Of a stretch of 64,000 nucleotides of DNA, positions 42,937-51,986 are shown one piece after another. This stretch comes from an uncultured Muribaculaceae bacterium (GTDB lineage: Bacteria; Bacteroidota; Bacteroidia; Bacteroidales; Muribaculaceae), in assembly GCA_910587915.1 (NCBI GenBank), contig CAJUOB010000001.1, positions 1-64,000 on the forward strand, in the 5' to 3' direction. Numbering within the stretch: the stretch's first letter is position 1; the number at the start of each line of letters is the position of its first letter. The position numbers were made by a program, and so were the translations under genes. Below the pieces are notes generated by a model. The model saw only the letters and a list, made by a program, of their open reading frames with translations. It was not told the origin of the DNA and did no database searches.

Positions 42937-43590
42937 CTAATTTTCTTCCTCGGGAGCTATACGGAACTCGCCTCGGCAATACACGAACCGCAATATCCGC
43001 GCCGACACAAGATCGGCAACCGCCGCCGACGCACGTCCGGTGGCTATATGCAGTCCGAGCGCGATATCGCGCACATCAAGCGGGCCATCGGCTCCGCCCA
43101 CAAAAGCAGCCACCGCCCCATGCAACGACTCAAAGGCAACCGATGTACGGCTACGTCGCCACGCCTCGACCATAAGCGGATGCGCGGCTATATTCTCATC
43201 GGCCACACGGTAGTAGGCGCGCCAGCTGCCATCGTGCTCCGACGCCATCACCGGACGCTCCTCCACAGCCTCGATCTCAGCAACTATAACCAGCAGAGTA
43301 CCGTCCACCTTATAGCCCTTGAACTCCACATGCACCGACGGCCGGCAGTAGCGGTCGGCGGCCTGCTCGACAACATAGATATCCTCTTCGTTGCGCACAC
43401 CGGCAACAGTGCCGTTATCTTTCACGCCGATGAGCAACCTGCCTCCGCCATTATTGGCGAAAGCCGATATGGAGCGCGCTATTTTGCGTGCGTCGGAAAT
43501 GGCGAATTTAAAATCCTGATGCTCGTGCTCGCCCTGGGCTATCCACGAGTGAATCAGTGAGGCTCCGCGCACGGCACGGAGATCTTTCAT
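42937..43590 (-). CDS. AlbA_2 (Schlafen AAA_4-type) domain protein
   Basis: A 217-residue protein. HQDFKFAISDARKIARSISA followed by FANNGGGRLLIGVKDNG is the AlbA_2 core seen in putative DNA-binding transcriptional regulators; the C-terminal ~80 residues look like a winged-helix segment (VRDIALGLHIATGRASAAVA). It shares a 4-base overlap with the S41 peptidase gene upstream and so is in its operon. Its role is unknown. Confidence 0.8.
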   Translation of the reverse strand: MKDLRAVRGASLIHSWIAQGEHEHQDFKFAISDARKIARSISAFANNGGGRLLIGVKDNGTVAGVRNEEDIYVVEQAADRYCRPSVHVEFKGYKVDGTLLVIVAEIEAVEERPVMASEHDGSWRAYYRVADENIAAHPLMVEAWRRSRTSVAFESLHGAVAAFVGGADGPLDVRDIALGLHIATGRASAAVADLVSARILRFVYCRGEFRIAPEEEN

Positions 43591-45251
43591 CGCGGCGAAA
43601 GAATGCTGTTATACTGCTGTGGGTCGGCAATAAGCTCTGCGGCACGCAGATACACACTATCGCCGGGAAGAGTGATGAGCACACGGGCTCCATCGTCGTA
43701 GTAGCGCGCCGCAATCTCGTCGCGGAGCAGTTCCTTTATATCATTGCGGTTGATATCGAGGTCATGATCGAGATCGTGCTTCAACATGGCCGACAGCACA
43801 TCGAACTGTGCCGCCACAGAATCGGTCATATACCCCTCATCGCGGGCTGCCGTGCGCAGATATTCGAGCGCCGACTCGCACTGGCGGTCGTACTTGAAAC
43901 GCGCCGGATCGATGAATGCCTTGAAATCATTGAATATGCTGTCGGTCACTTCAAATTCACCCACAGGCACCGAATCGGGATGCGCTGCGGCGAAACGGTT
44001 GGCATAGTCGAAAGCCCACAAATCGGCGATGATATTGTATATCAACCGGTTCATAGGACGGGCGGTCACTGTCACGTCGGGAGTAATACCGCCACCGTCG
44101 CGCACGCTACGTCCGGCACGCGTCTTGAACTCGTTGGTAAGGCTGTCGGGTGTACGGGCCGGTGTACCGTCGGGATTACGGTGCGAGTAGTCAAGAGCCT
44201 GAATGAGGCGTCCCGACGGAATATAATATCGGCCTGTTGTAAGTTTCATTATATCATCGTAGGGCAATGGTCGGGTGGTCTGCACCAAGCCCTTGCCATA
44301 CGACCGCTGGCCCACAATCACAGCACGGTCGAGATCCTGCAGCGACCCGGCTACAATCTCAGAGGCAGAGGCAGTGCCTTCGTCGGTAAGCACTACCAGA
44401 GGAATTTTAGTATCGAGAGGCTGACGGGTAGTCTTGTACACCTTCTCGCCACGACGGTCGCGTCCACGGGTACGCACCACTTCGGTACCCTTTGGCACGA
44501 AATTGCCCACAATCTGCACCGCACTCTCAAGCAGACCGCCACCATTGCCGCGCAAATCGAGAACTATGCCTTTAAGAGAAGGATTACGCAGCATATCGGT
44601 CACAGCTTCCTTCACACGGCGGGCGCTGCTTTCGTTAAAGGTAGTGAGACGTATAAAGCCCGTGCCGGAGTCGTCCACACCATAGTATGGAAGCGGATTC
44701 ACCTTTATGTCGGCACGCACGATGTCGAACGACAGCAACGAATCTTCTGCATGAGGACGGCACACATCCACACGCACATTTGTGCCGGCCTGACCGCGAA
44801 GACGCCGGCTCACATCGCCTATCTCCGTATTGGCACGCACAGTATCGCCGTCGACGGCTATGATGACGTCGCCCGGACGCAGACCGTAGCGGCGCGCCGG
44901 CGACTCCCATTGAGGCTCGCTTATGAGAACCTTGTCGCCACGCTTCACTATCGTCGAACCAATGCCGGCATACTGGCCCTGCGATATCGACAGGAGCTCA
45001 TCCTGGTCGCCCGCCGGATAGTATTCGGTATAAGGGTCTATCTGATACAGCAAAGCGCCGATGGTCTTATCCATTATACTATTGGCATTCAGCGTATCCA
45101 CATAGTTGGACTGCAGCTCCTTTACGATAGCATTGAATGTACGCAGTTTGCGCGCGAAATCATCTTTGCGTGCAGCGGCCGGCGTAGCAGCAAGCGCCGA
45201 AGCCCCAACACAGGCAGCGGCAAACGCCAGGATATAGAGAAATTTCTTCAT
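43587..45251 (-). CDS. S41-family (CtpA-like) carboxyl-terminal processing peptidase
   Basis: A 554-residue periplasmic serine peptidase with a signal peptide (about 1-25). A PDZ domain (~85-165, with YGLRPGDVIIAVDGD) precedes the S41 core. VLTDEGTASASEIVAG supplies the catalytic Ser and GQRSYGKGLVQT the Lys. It should trim or degrade envelope proteins from their C termini. It is first in an operon with the AlbA_2 gene. Confidence 0.93.
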   Translation of the reverse strand: MKKFLYILAFAAACVGASALAATPAAARKDDFARKLRTFNAIVKELQSNYVDTLNANSIMDKTIGALLYQIDPYTEYYPAGDQDELLSISQGQYAGIGSTIVKRGDKVLISEPQWESPARRYGLRPGDVIIAVDGDTVRANTEIGDVSRRLRGQAGTNVRVDVCRPHAEDSLLSFDIVRADIKVNPLPYYGVDDSGTGFIRLTTFNESSARRVKEAVTDMLRNPSLKGIVLDLRGNGGGLLESAVQIVGNFVPKGTEVVRTRGRDRRGEKVYKTTRQPLDTKIPLVVLTDEGTASASEIVAGSLQDLDRAVIVGQRSYGKGLVQTTRPLPYDDIMKLTTGRYYIPSGRLIQALDYSHRNPDGTPARTPDSLTNEFKTRAGRSVRDGGGITPDVTVTARPMNRLIYNIIADLWAFDYANRFAAAHPDSVPVGEFEVTDSIFNDFKAFIDPARFKYDRQCESALEYLRTAARDEGYMTDSVAAQFDVLSAMLKHDLDHDLDINRNDIKELLRDEIAARYYDDGARVLITLPGDSVYLRAAELIADPQQYNSILSPR

Positions 45252-45315
45252 AATAGTTGAAAGTATGGTCGATCCCGTCCAACAATCTCTTAAACGGTAT
45301 GCATCAATTAAAAAA

Positions 45316-45346
45316 CAAAATTAATCATTTTTTTGTTGACCGCAAT
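45316..45346 (-). promoter_or_regulatory. Putative promoter of the S41 peptidase gene
   Basis: On the minus strand ATTG (plus CAAT, 45343-45346), a 19-base spacer and TAATTTTG (45316-45323) fit the Bacteroidota consensus with one -33 mismatch; leader about 60 bases. Confidence 0.55.
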
Positions 45347-45370
45347 TACGCGGACACCGCTTATACCCAC

Positions 45371-45406
45371 AAAAAAACGCGGCACCGCAAAATGCCACGT
45401 TTTTTT
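45371..45406. terminator. Terminator after the secreted-protein pair
   Basis: A-rich ACGCGGCA (45371-45384) pairs with TGCCACG plus seven T (45393-45406), one mismatch, 8-base loop. It is symmetrical enough to work both ways. Confidence 0.85.
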
Positions 45407-45442
45407 ATAGTGTTTCAACTATCTATCAGAGTATGCTTGAGC

Positions 45443-46390
45443 TTAGAATGCAAGCACGGGGCGCAGAGCATTGGAGCCGCCCTTACTGGTCTGCATTATC
45501 AATCCATTCTTGAACTGGATTGTGTGTACCGAGCTTTCAGTGTACTCAGTGCTCGACCAGTACACCTCGCTGAGCGCTGTAGCACCCGGAATCTGCCCCA
45601 GACGTGCATTTATTAATATAGCATTGGCATTATCAGGAATGTCTTCATAACCAAGGTCGCCTATATTGCCGGCGATATCGCCCGAACAGAGAAGCGACAC
45701 TTCTTTAACAGAAGGCACATACCATCCGCTGGTATTCGAGGGAGCAGGTGTCGACGACATTACAGACGATACATTAGCGCCAACCAGCACCTCATAGTCC
45801 CAACCGAACTCGTCGTTGTATACATCGATACCTTTGGTATTGTTATAACCCATAATCTTATTGAATACGCTTGTCATAGCTTCCGAGCGGGTAGTAATCG
45901 ATACATAGTCAGAATTTTCCTCGATCCACTCGCCTACGGTCATTTCGTAATCGTCATCAAAATCAGAGTATGCATCCTGCCATTCGCACTTGGATTGCTT
46001 GAGGCCGACGACAAGTCCATGAGTACAGCCGGGAAAATCAGCACGGAGAGCAGCGTCGTCAACGCCGGGATCTCCAACATAGAATACCACTCCTATAGGA
46101 GTTTTCGATGCATCGAGCTCAGTCGACCAACTGCCATCGGAATAAAAGAAGTCTCCAACTTTGGGATTATTAACCGGCGCAGCCAGCGATATCGATTCGA
46201 TTTTGCTCAGGTCCATATCGGATGTGTAGGTATCGCCAACCGACCAGGATGTTTTATCGGCATTGGCCGAGAAGCTTACGTTACCATTCACATTCACAGG
46301 ATCACCGCTTTTGGGTGTAATCACAAACTGCGCATTGGTAAAAACAAACGAGGCCACGACGGCGATTACTGCGAGTATATACTTTTTCAT
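45443..46390 (-). CDS. Secreted protein with a DUF1566-like C-terminal region
   Basis: A 315-residue protein with a signal peptide (MKKYILAVIAVVASFVFTNA). It has an N-terminal segment ending near SKIESISLA, a middle part beginning KVGDFFYSDGSWSTEL, and a C-terminal part with SGWYVPSVKEVSLL and VYWSSTEYTESSVHTIQF..GGSNALRPVLAF. The last part fits the DUF1566/Lcl-type lectin-like fold common in secreted Bacteroidota proteins. No T9SS sorting domain is visible, so it may stay in the periplasm or be held by its partner. It lies 6 bases after a T9SS cargo gene. Confidence 0.75.
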   Translation of the reverse strand: MKKYILAVIAVVASFVFTNAQFVITPKSGDPVNVNGNVSFSANADKTSWSVGDTYTSDMDLSKIESISLAAPVNNPKVGDFFYSDGSWSTELDASKTPIGVVFYVGDPGVDDAALRADFPGCTHGLVVGLKQSKCEWQDAYSDFDDDYEMTVGEWIEENSDYVSITTRSEAMTSVFNKIMGYNNTKGIDVYNDEFGWDYEVLVGANVSSVMSSTPAPSNTSGWYVPSVKEVSLLCSGDIAGNIGDLGYEDIPDNANAILINARLGQIPGATALSEVYWSSTEYTESSVHTIQFKNGLIMQTSKGGSNALRPVLAF

Positions 46391-46396
46391 GGCTGT

Positions 46397-46861
46397 TTAT
46401 TTCTTTAAGAATTTAAGAGAACTATTTCCCACACGGAGAACATATACACCGCTACCGAGATTCGAAACATCTATCCGTGCGGATGCACTTTCTATCGAGC
46501 CGCCGAGTTTCAAGGCGCCCGACATATCATATACAGCATAGGCATGTCCACCACATCCCATGACAAGAAGTGACGAATTTACGGCGTCGTGCATCATACC
46601 GACTTCTGCACCGCCGATATTTTCAATAGCCGACGAGCCGGCCTCATACGTAAACGATACGGATACGACTCCATTGATAGCCTCACCGGATCCTTCTGTT
46701 CTTACAACGGAAAAGGTTGTGGCATCATCTGCCGAAACAAGCATGCCAACCTGTTCCATCGGAACTTTGACACCACTGTCGGTAACCATAGTCCAGCCGG
46801 ATTCTGCGCGGGAACAGACAATGGATGTCATTGCAACAAATAAAAGTAAAATTTTCTTCAT
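46397..46861 (-). CDS. Small secreted protein with a type A T9SS sorting domain
   Basis: A 154-residue protein with a signal peptide (about 1-19). The passenger region is short (~20-85, with MVTDSGVKVPMEQVGML), and the C-terminal sorting domain has AVYDMSGALKLGG and IDVSNLGSGVYVLRVGNSSL followed by KFLKK. PorU/PorV in this window would process it. The passenger resembles the short domains that precede sorting signals in many Bacteroidales; function unknown. I chose the ATG at 46861. Confidence 0.8.
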   Translation of the reverse strand: MKKILLLFVAMTSIVCSRAESGWTMVTDSGVKVPMEQVGMLVSADDATTFSVVRTEGSGEAINGVVSVSFTYEAGSSAIENIGGAEVGMMHDAVNSSLLVMGCGGHAYAVYDMSGALKLGGSIESASARIDVSNLGSGVYVLRVGNSSLKFLKK

Positions 46862-46891
46862 AAAATCGCATGATATGTGATTAAGATATCG

Positions 46892-46923
46892 CAAATGTAT
46901 GCAATTTTATTCATAACCGCAAA
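46892..46923 (-). promoter_or_regulatory. Promoter of the secreted-protein pair
   Basis: On the minus strand TTTG (plus CAAA, 46920-46923), a 20-base spacer and TACATTTG (46892-46899) match the Bacteroidota consensus; the start codon is about 30 bases downstream. Confidence 0.7.
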
Positions 46924-46965
46924 ATTAATGAATTATTTACGGCAGAAAATACGTCTATGAAAATT

Positions 46966-47682
46966 TTATTCGAGTGAGCGCAGTAGAGCCTCGAGGGCTG
47001 TATTGGGGTGGATGGCAAGGGCGCGGCGGCCGTATTGAGCGGCTTTTGCGGGGTCTGTGGGGGCCAGGGTAGTGGCCAGCGAGGCCAAGGCCGAATAGCT
47101 CGCAGGAGCTATGTCGAGGATCTTTTCCCACGATGATACTGCGGTTGCGGTATCGCCGGTTAGAAGCGCCCCTTCGGCAAGAGTGGCAAGGGCATCGGTA
47201 TCGGCCGGATTACCGGCAAGCATCCTGCGGCTGTAGGCAATCATATTCGCAGGGTCGCGCCGCATGGTGTAGTATCTCAACAGACGTATATCGAGCACTC
47301 GATGAAGCCAAGGCAGCTCGCTCTGTAGCCTGAGCAGCAGACGCTCGTATATCTCGGGCGAGTGCAGTGCGAAAGCACCGGCGCACACCGGCTCAAGCAG
47401 CGAATCGACAGGCACTGAATGCGCCAGAGCTCTCTCAACCGTTGCCCGGCTCCCGACCGAATCGGAGCGCATCTCCTGGGCAAGCAGCATACGGGCATAT
47501 GGCAGCGGGGCGTCCGGTGCACTGTCCGACAGAAGCATATAGAGTGCCGTCGCCCCGGCCCATTCTGAATTATCAAAAGCACGCGCAGCTTTGGCAGCCA
47601 AAGCACTATCGGGCGCCTCGGCTGCATGGAGCACCGAAGTGACCGACAGAAGCACTATTGCAATGTATCTCGCCGCCGACAT
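46966..47682 (-). CDS. Exported TPR-like protein
   Basis: A 238-residue protein with a signal peptide (about 1-20, ending LHAAEA) followed by repeated 34-residue-type helical pairs rich in Ala and Leu. Examples are ALAAKAARAFDNSEWAGATA, ALATLAEGALLTGDTATAVS and AAQYGRRALAIHPNTALEAL. The TPR-like pattern suggests protein binding in the periplasm. Its start codon shares one base with the stop of the nucleoside kinase gene (TGATG). Confidence 0.75.
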   Translation of the reverse strand: MSAARYIAIVLLSVTSVLHAAEAPDSALAAKAARAFDNSEWAGATALYMLLSDSAPDAPLPYARMLLAQEMRSDSVGSRATVERALAHSVPVDSLLEPVCAGAFALHSPEIYERLLLRLQSELPWLHRVLDIRLLRYYTMRRDPANMIAYSRRMLAGNPADTDALATLAEGALLTGDTATAVSSWEKILDIAPASYSALASLATTLAPTDPAKAAQYGRRALAIHPNTALEALLRSLE

Positions 47683-49343
47683 CAGTATTTAAACGAGCTG
47701 CCACCAAGGAACTCCCGCAGGAGACTCGTGGACGGGATGAGTGCCGGATTAATAGGCACGAAATAACTCAGGAACTTGCGCAGACGGTAGGCTTCGGCAT
47801 ATTCCGGCACATCGGATGGCACACCACGCAGCACACTCTCTGCATAGTCCTTGATCACTCCAAGCTCAAAAAGAAGTGAGGAGTTGAACATAGCATCGGC
47901 ATTTTCCTGATAGGGGAATATCCATTTTTCCTCGCCACGGCGCACGCTTGGCCAGCGACGGATAGTCTCTTCGGCTGAGGTGCCGCGGTATTTATGGTCG
48001 CGGATGATGCGGCGCAGCAATCGGTTGTCGGTAGTGGGCACCCAGTTGTGCTCATCGAGCGAAAGCGTGGTCAGCGCCGACACATACACCCGGTATTTCA
48101 TCGCCTCGGGGATATTGGCTGTCAACTCCGGATTAAGACCATGTATGCCTTCTATAAGCAGTATCGATCCCTCTTCGAGCTTGATGCGGTTGCCTTTGTA
48201 CTGCCGGCGGCCAAGTTCGAAATTATACGTAGGCAGTTCCACTTCCTCGCCGGCGAGAATGCGGTTGAAGTCGCTGTTGAACTGCTCCAGGTCCAGGGCA
48301 TAGAGCGACTCATAGTCATAGTCGCCATCGGCATCGCGCGGTGTCAGTTCGCGGTCGATGAAGTAATCGTCGAGCGAAATCATCTGCGGCTTCAGCAGAT
48401 TGGTCATCAGCTGGATTGCAAGTCGCTTGGTCGTTGTGGTTTTGCCCGACGACGATGGGCCGGCAATAAGCACTATGCGTGCCCCACCCTCACGGTAGCG
48501 GCGCGTTATATCATCGCTGATATGGGCGAGCGCTTTCTCGTGCAAGGCCTCGGATACGTTTATGAGGTCGGCTGCCCGTCGGCTGCCCACATAGGTATTC
48601 AGCTCACCCACAGTGCTTACACCCACAATACGGTTGAACCGTAGGTACTCCGTAAAGGCGCCGTACATCTTCTCCTGGCGGATAGGCCGGGCTGCACGGG
48701 CAGGATTAGCCGGGTCGAAAGGCATAAGCAGGAAGCCACGTTTGTAGCGATGCAGGTCGAACACAGGCACATAGCCAGTCGAAGGCGCCAGTGCGCCATA
48801 GTAGCTGTCGCTCACTCCGTCGAGGGTATAGTAGGTGGTGTAGAGCGGACGCGCGGTGCGCAGCAGCAGTGCAGTACTTTCGAGGCCTTCGCGGTCGAAC
48901 ATCTGCACCGCATCCGAGGTCAAGGCCTCATGTCGGCTGAAAGGCAGGTCGAGCGACACAAGACGACGCATCTCGGTCTTCAGCGCAGCCACTATATCAT
49001 CGCCGACCTCCTCGAAGCCATGCAGCAGGCAATAGTAGCCGTGCGCTATCGAATGCTCTATGGTCAGCCGAGTACCGGGGAGCACCGCAGCTACCGCCCG
49101 ATACAGAAGCATGCACAGCGACCGGGTGTAGACACGTGGACCGGATCCCTGGGTGCATGCCTGGAATTCGACAAGTTTCGGAGTATATACTTCGTAGGAT
49201 AGCGACTCCGTCTTATTGTTCACACGCGCGCAAATAGGATGAAAACCAAGTTCTGTCTCCACCGACACAGCCAGCGACAACAGTGTGGCACCGCCTTCAA
49301 TCTCTATGTAGCGGTCTAAATTTTTACAGTATATCTTTATCAT
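47682..49343 (-). CDS. Nucleoside kinase with ThrRS-like N-terminal domains
   Basis: A 553-residue protein in two parts. The N-terminal half is like the TGS and second additional domain of threonyl-tRNA synthetase, with IEHSIAHGYYC carrying the paired His. The C-terminal half is a uridine/phosphoribulokinase-type P-loop kinase: VLIAGPSSSGKTTTTKRLA is Walker A, MISLDDYFIDRE the next conserved Asp, and LLIEGIHGLNPEL follows. This combination is known in Bacteroidota and Firmicutes and annotated as nucleoside kinase; the true substrate is not well established. Confidence 0.88.
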   Translation of the reverse strand: MIKIYCKNLDRYIEIEGGATLLSLAVSVETELGFHPICARVNNKTESLSYEVYTPKLVEFQACTQGSGPRVYTRSLCMLLYRAVAAVLPGTRLTIEHSIAHGYYCLLHGFEEVGDDIVAALKTEMRRLVSLDLPFSRHEALTSDAVQMFDREGLESTALLLRTARPLYTTYYTLDGVSDSYYGALAPSTGYVPVFDLHRYKRGFLLMPFDPANPARAARPIRQEKMYGAFTEYLRFNRIVGVSTVGELNTYVGSRRAADLINVSEALHEKALAHISDDITRRYREGGARIVLIAGPSSSGKTTTTKRLAIQLMTNLLKPQMISLDDYFIDRELTPRDADGDYDYESLYALDLEQFNSDFNRILAGEEVELPTYNFELGRRQYKGNRIKLEEGSILLIEGIHGLNPELTANIPEAMKYRVYVSALTTLSLDEHNWVPTTDNRLLRRIIRDHKYRGTSAEETIRRWPSVRRGEEKWIFPYQENADAMFNSSLLFELGVIKDYAESVLRGVPSDVPEYAEAYRLRKFLSYFVPINPALIPSTSLLREFLGGSSFKY

Positions 49344-49364
49344 ATTGCGGGTGTGTTTATATAT

Positions 49365-50168
49365 TTATGATAGGGCCGAATCGCGGTCTATATCCTTGTC
49401 GGGACGCGCGTTCTGGCGGTCTTCCTCGATTTTTGCCAAGGTAGAGAAGCGGTATACAGCATCGTGCACCGCATGGATGAATCCCGGAAGCCCGTCGCGG
49501 AAACCACCCTTGAGCACATAGCTCTTGAAGAAGCGGAAAGGTGGCTCATAGAAAAGCTTCATAGGCTTATAGCGCTTGCTGCGTCGTGTCTTCTCGCGGT
49601 CGGTGTAGGCATTCATCTTTGTGAAGGTCTGGCCTACACTTTCGTTGGCCAGATGTATGAATGCCAAGTCGGTACGCGAAGCCGGAATATACACTTTCGG
49701 CCCGGCGTGCGAGGGCCTTGCATGTATTTCATAGGGCCACACGGCACCATTGCGGTTGAAGAAGCGCAGTATATAGTCGGGATAATACGCCCTCATCCAA
49801 CGCCCCATAAAGTAATTCCTGATAGGAATCATGATGGCCCGCGGCGACGGATCTCGCTCTATCTCGGCATAGAGATAGTCGGCCAAGGCCCGCGGCACAA
49901 TTTCATCGGCATCCACAACAAGCACCCAATCATAGGCTGCCTCATGGATGGCGAAATCACGATAGGCCTCGACTATGCGGTGCTCTCCACGCTCCTTCGT
50001 CACCACCCTGGCACCCATGCGCCTGGCAATATCGGGAGTGCCGTCGGTACTCTCCATATCGACCACAAGAATCTCGTCGAAGGCCGCGAGAGCCTTCAGA
50101 CACCGCTCCAGATGCTGCGACGCATTGTAGGTCTGCACCACGGCCGATATTTTAGGGCGTTCGTTCAT
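49365..50168 (-). CDS. Family 2 glycosyltransferase, WaaE/KdtX-like
   Basis: A 267-residue GT-A enzyme. ISAVVQTYNASQHLERCL opens the fold, DEILVVDMESTDGT is the nucleotide-sugar region, and LVVDADEIVP the DxD-like metal site. It resembles LPS-core beta-glucosyltransferases of the WaaE type. Its start overlaps the kinase gene by 4 bases, placing it last in the LPS-core-like cluster. The donor and acceptor are not known. Confidence 0.88.
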   Translation of the reverse strand: MNERPKISAVVQTYNASQHLERCLKALAAFDEILVVDMESTDGTPDIARRMGARVVTKERGEHRIVEAYRDFAIHEAAYDWVLVVDADEIVPRALADYLYAEIERDPSPRAIMIPIRNYFMGRWMRAYYPDYILRFFNRNGAVWPYEIHARPSHAGPKVYIPASRTDLAFIHLANESVGQTFTKMNAYTDREKTRRSKRYKPMKLFYEPPFRFFKSYVLKGGFRDGLPGFIHAVHDAVYRFSTLAKIEEDRQNARPDKDIDRDSALS

Positions 50169-50923
50169 TTCTTCTTTCCTCTGATAAATTCCTTGATGCG
50201 CCGCTTACGCCACAAACGGGCCTGACGCCGCGCATATATCTCTCTTATTTCAGCCTCCACAGCCGGCGGGTCGGACTGCAACGCAGCATATTCGCGGGCA
50301 AGAACAGCAAGCCCGTCGGCGGTATCGAGCACTGCACCGAAATTCGACATGAGCCGTTTGCGATCGCCGACGCCGAACTCCACCCGGTTTATGTCGACCA
50401 GCGTGAAGTGGTAGACACCGGATTCATCGCGGCGGAAGAGTACATTTCCCTGGGTAAAATCCTTCATCAAAACGCCCGATGAGTGCAGACGGTTCATATA
50501 CGAAGCCAATGCCTTGGCGAGCGCGGGAAAATCAGCGCGGTTCTCGGCGCCTCGGAGATCATCCAGTCCTTCGGCATAACGGCACACATAGTACGACGAC
50601 TTCAGCAAACCCAAAGAGGTATTACATACCGCTGCAATCGGCTGTGGCGTGTCGAAACCAAGTTTCAGCAATTCATAGGCATTATTGTAGGCTCTCAATG
50701 CCTTTGGCAGGCGGCAGAAGCCATAGATGGCGCCTTTCACCACTCCCGGCTCGGCAAAACACTTGATGCACGCGGGGACGGCCCCGGGGAGTACTCCCAC
50801 CGTGTTGCGGCCACGGTATATCACCGAAATCCCTTCGGGCATTCCATCCGAGAATAAACGCTCGGCGAGCTTCTCCGAAGCAGCCACATCTGGGTTATAG
50901 AGCTTTATTCCCCGCATATACAT
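50165..50923 (-). CDS. Lipopolysaccharide-core kinase-like protein (InaA/WaaP type)
   Basis: A 252-residue protein of the protein-kinase-like fold. ACIKCF gives the ATP-binding Lys, GVLMKDFTQGNVLF the catalytic Asp and Asn loop, and TLVDINRVEFG the DFG-like metal Asp. WaaP- and InaA-type kinases phosphorylate sugars of the LPS core. The placement between glycosyltransferase genes supports that role. Alternative start at 50917. The gene overlaps the upstream glycosyltransferase by ~25 bases. Confidence 0.85.
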   Translation of the reverse strand: MYMRGIKLYNPDVAASEKLAERLFSDGMPEGISVIYRGRNTVGVLPGAVPACIKCFAEPGVVKGAIYGFCRLPKALRAYNNAYELLKLGFDTPQPIAAVCNTSLGLLKSSYYVCRYAEGLDDLRGAENRADFPALAKALASYMNRLHSSGVLMKDFTQGNVLFRRDESGVYHFTLVDINRVEFGVGDRKRLMSNFGAVLDTADGLAVLAREYAALQSDPPAVEAEIREIYARRQARLWRKRRIKEFIRGKKK

Positions 50924-51977
50924 CCATTATTTTATTAAAGAAAACGTCATAGCCGAAACGCTCACGGAAGGTAGCACGAGCAGTCTCGCCCATGGCACTG
51001 CGCAGTGCCGGATCTGTGGCAAGCATACGGATGCCGGCCGCCAGCGATGATGCATCGCCCGGATGCACAAGCACACCATCGCGCCCATCGGTAATGATTT
51101 CCGTCGGGCCACCCGACGCACTCGCCACCACAGGGACTCCCTGACTCATGAATTCTATCACCGAGAGACCGAACGACTCGGTGCCGACCGACGGAAGCAC
51201 ACCAATGTCGGCAGAGGCGATAGACGCATACACATCGTCGACACTACCGGCCCAATGCACACGCCCATCGATGCCGATATTGCCGCATCGGCGCATCAGA
51301 GGGAGCACATATTTAGCAGTACCGGTCCCCGCTATGGTAAGCTTCAAAGGTAAGTCCGAAAGCATGGCCATCGCATCGATAAGGACATCCACACCCTTTT
51401 CCGAAGAGAGACGCCCCAGATAGAGCAAGCGGATATCGCCGTCGGCCGATTCCTCACGAGGCACATCGGTCGGAGCCACTATGGAATTATGCACCACATG
51501 CAGCTTAGCCTCGTCGCAGCCGGGTTTACCCGCAAGGAAGGCCGTGCGGGCAGCTTCCGACACAAATATTACGGCATCGAGCTGCTTATATAGGTCACGC
51601 TCCATGGCGCTATCCTTAGCGGCCTTCACAAGATGTCGTGTCACGATCACCCGCACCTTGCTTGGTTCGGCCATGAGCCGTCGGGCACGCACGGCAGTGT
51701 AGGCATCTTTGAAATTATGGGCATGAATCACCACCGGAGCTTCCATGCGGTTGAGCACGCGTGCGAGCACCATCGGGCTGAAAAAGTCCAACGCTCCGCG
51801 CAACGGCAAGTGCCCCGGTGTGAAGCCGGCGTCGCGGAATGGCTTGTCGACAGCCTCACGGCCACGGGTAAGCACTGCGACGCTATGGCCGTCAGCCTCG
51901 CTGCGGCGGCAGAGATCGAGCACATAGCGTTCTCCCCCGCCCCACACCTTATTTGATATCAGATGGACGATGTTCAT
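50895..51977 (-). CDS. Family 1 (GT4-type) glycosyltransferase
   Basis: A 360-residue GT-B enzyme. The N-terminal domain starts MNIVHLISNKVWGGGERYVL; the C-terminal domain has IRLLYLGRLSSEKGVDVLID and the donor-binding region beginning GTESFGLSVIEFMSQGVPVV (EX7E-type). It probably adds a sugar to the LPS core or another lipid-linked glycan. It is 10 bases downstream of another glycosyltransferase gene. Confidence 0.92.
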   Translation of the reverse strand: MNIVHLISNKVWGGGERYVLDLCRRSEADGHSVAVLTRGREAVDKPFRDAGFTPGHLPLRGALDFFSPMVLARVLNRMEAPVVIHAHNFKDAYTAVRARRLMAEPSKVRVIVTRHLVKAAKDSAMERDLYKQLDAVIFVSEAARTAFLAGKPGCDEAKLHVVHNSIVAPTDVPREESADGDIRLLYLGRLSSEKGVDVLIDAMAMLSDLPLKLTIAGTGTAKYVLPLMRRCGNIGIDGRVHWAGSVDDVYASIASADIGVLPSVGTESFGLSVIEFMSQGVPVVASASGGPTEIITDGRDGVLVHPGDASSLAAGIRMLATDPALRSAMGETARATFRERFGYDVFFNKIMDVYAGNKAL

Positions 51978-51986
51978 GAATAGTAT

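Noticed and set aside
43557..45260. A 567-codon open frame on the plus strand opposite the S41 peptidase
   Set aside because: Antisense shadow of a clear peptidase gene; its translation is rich in His, Arg and Thr as expected for such shadows.
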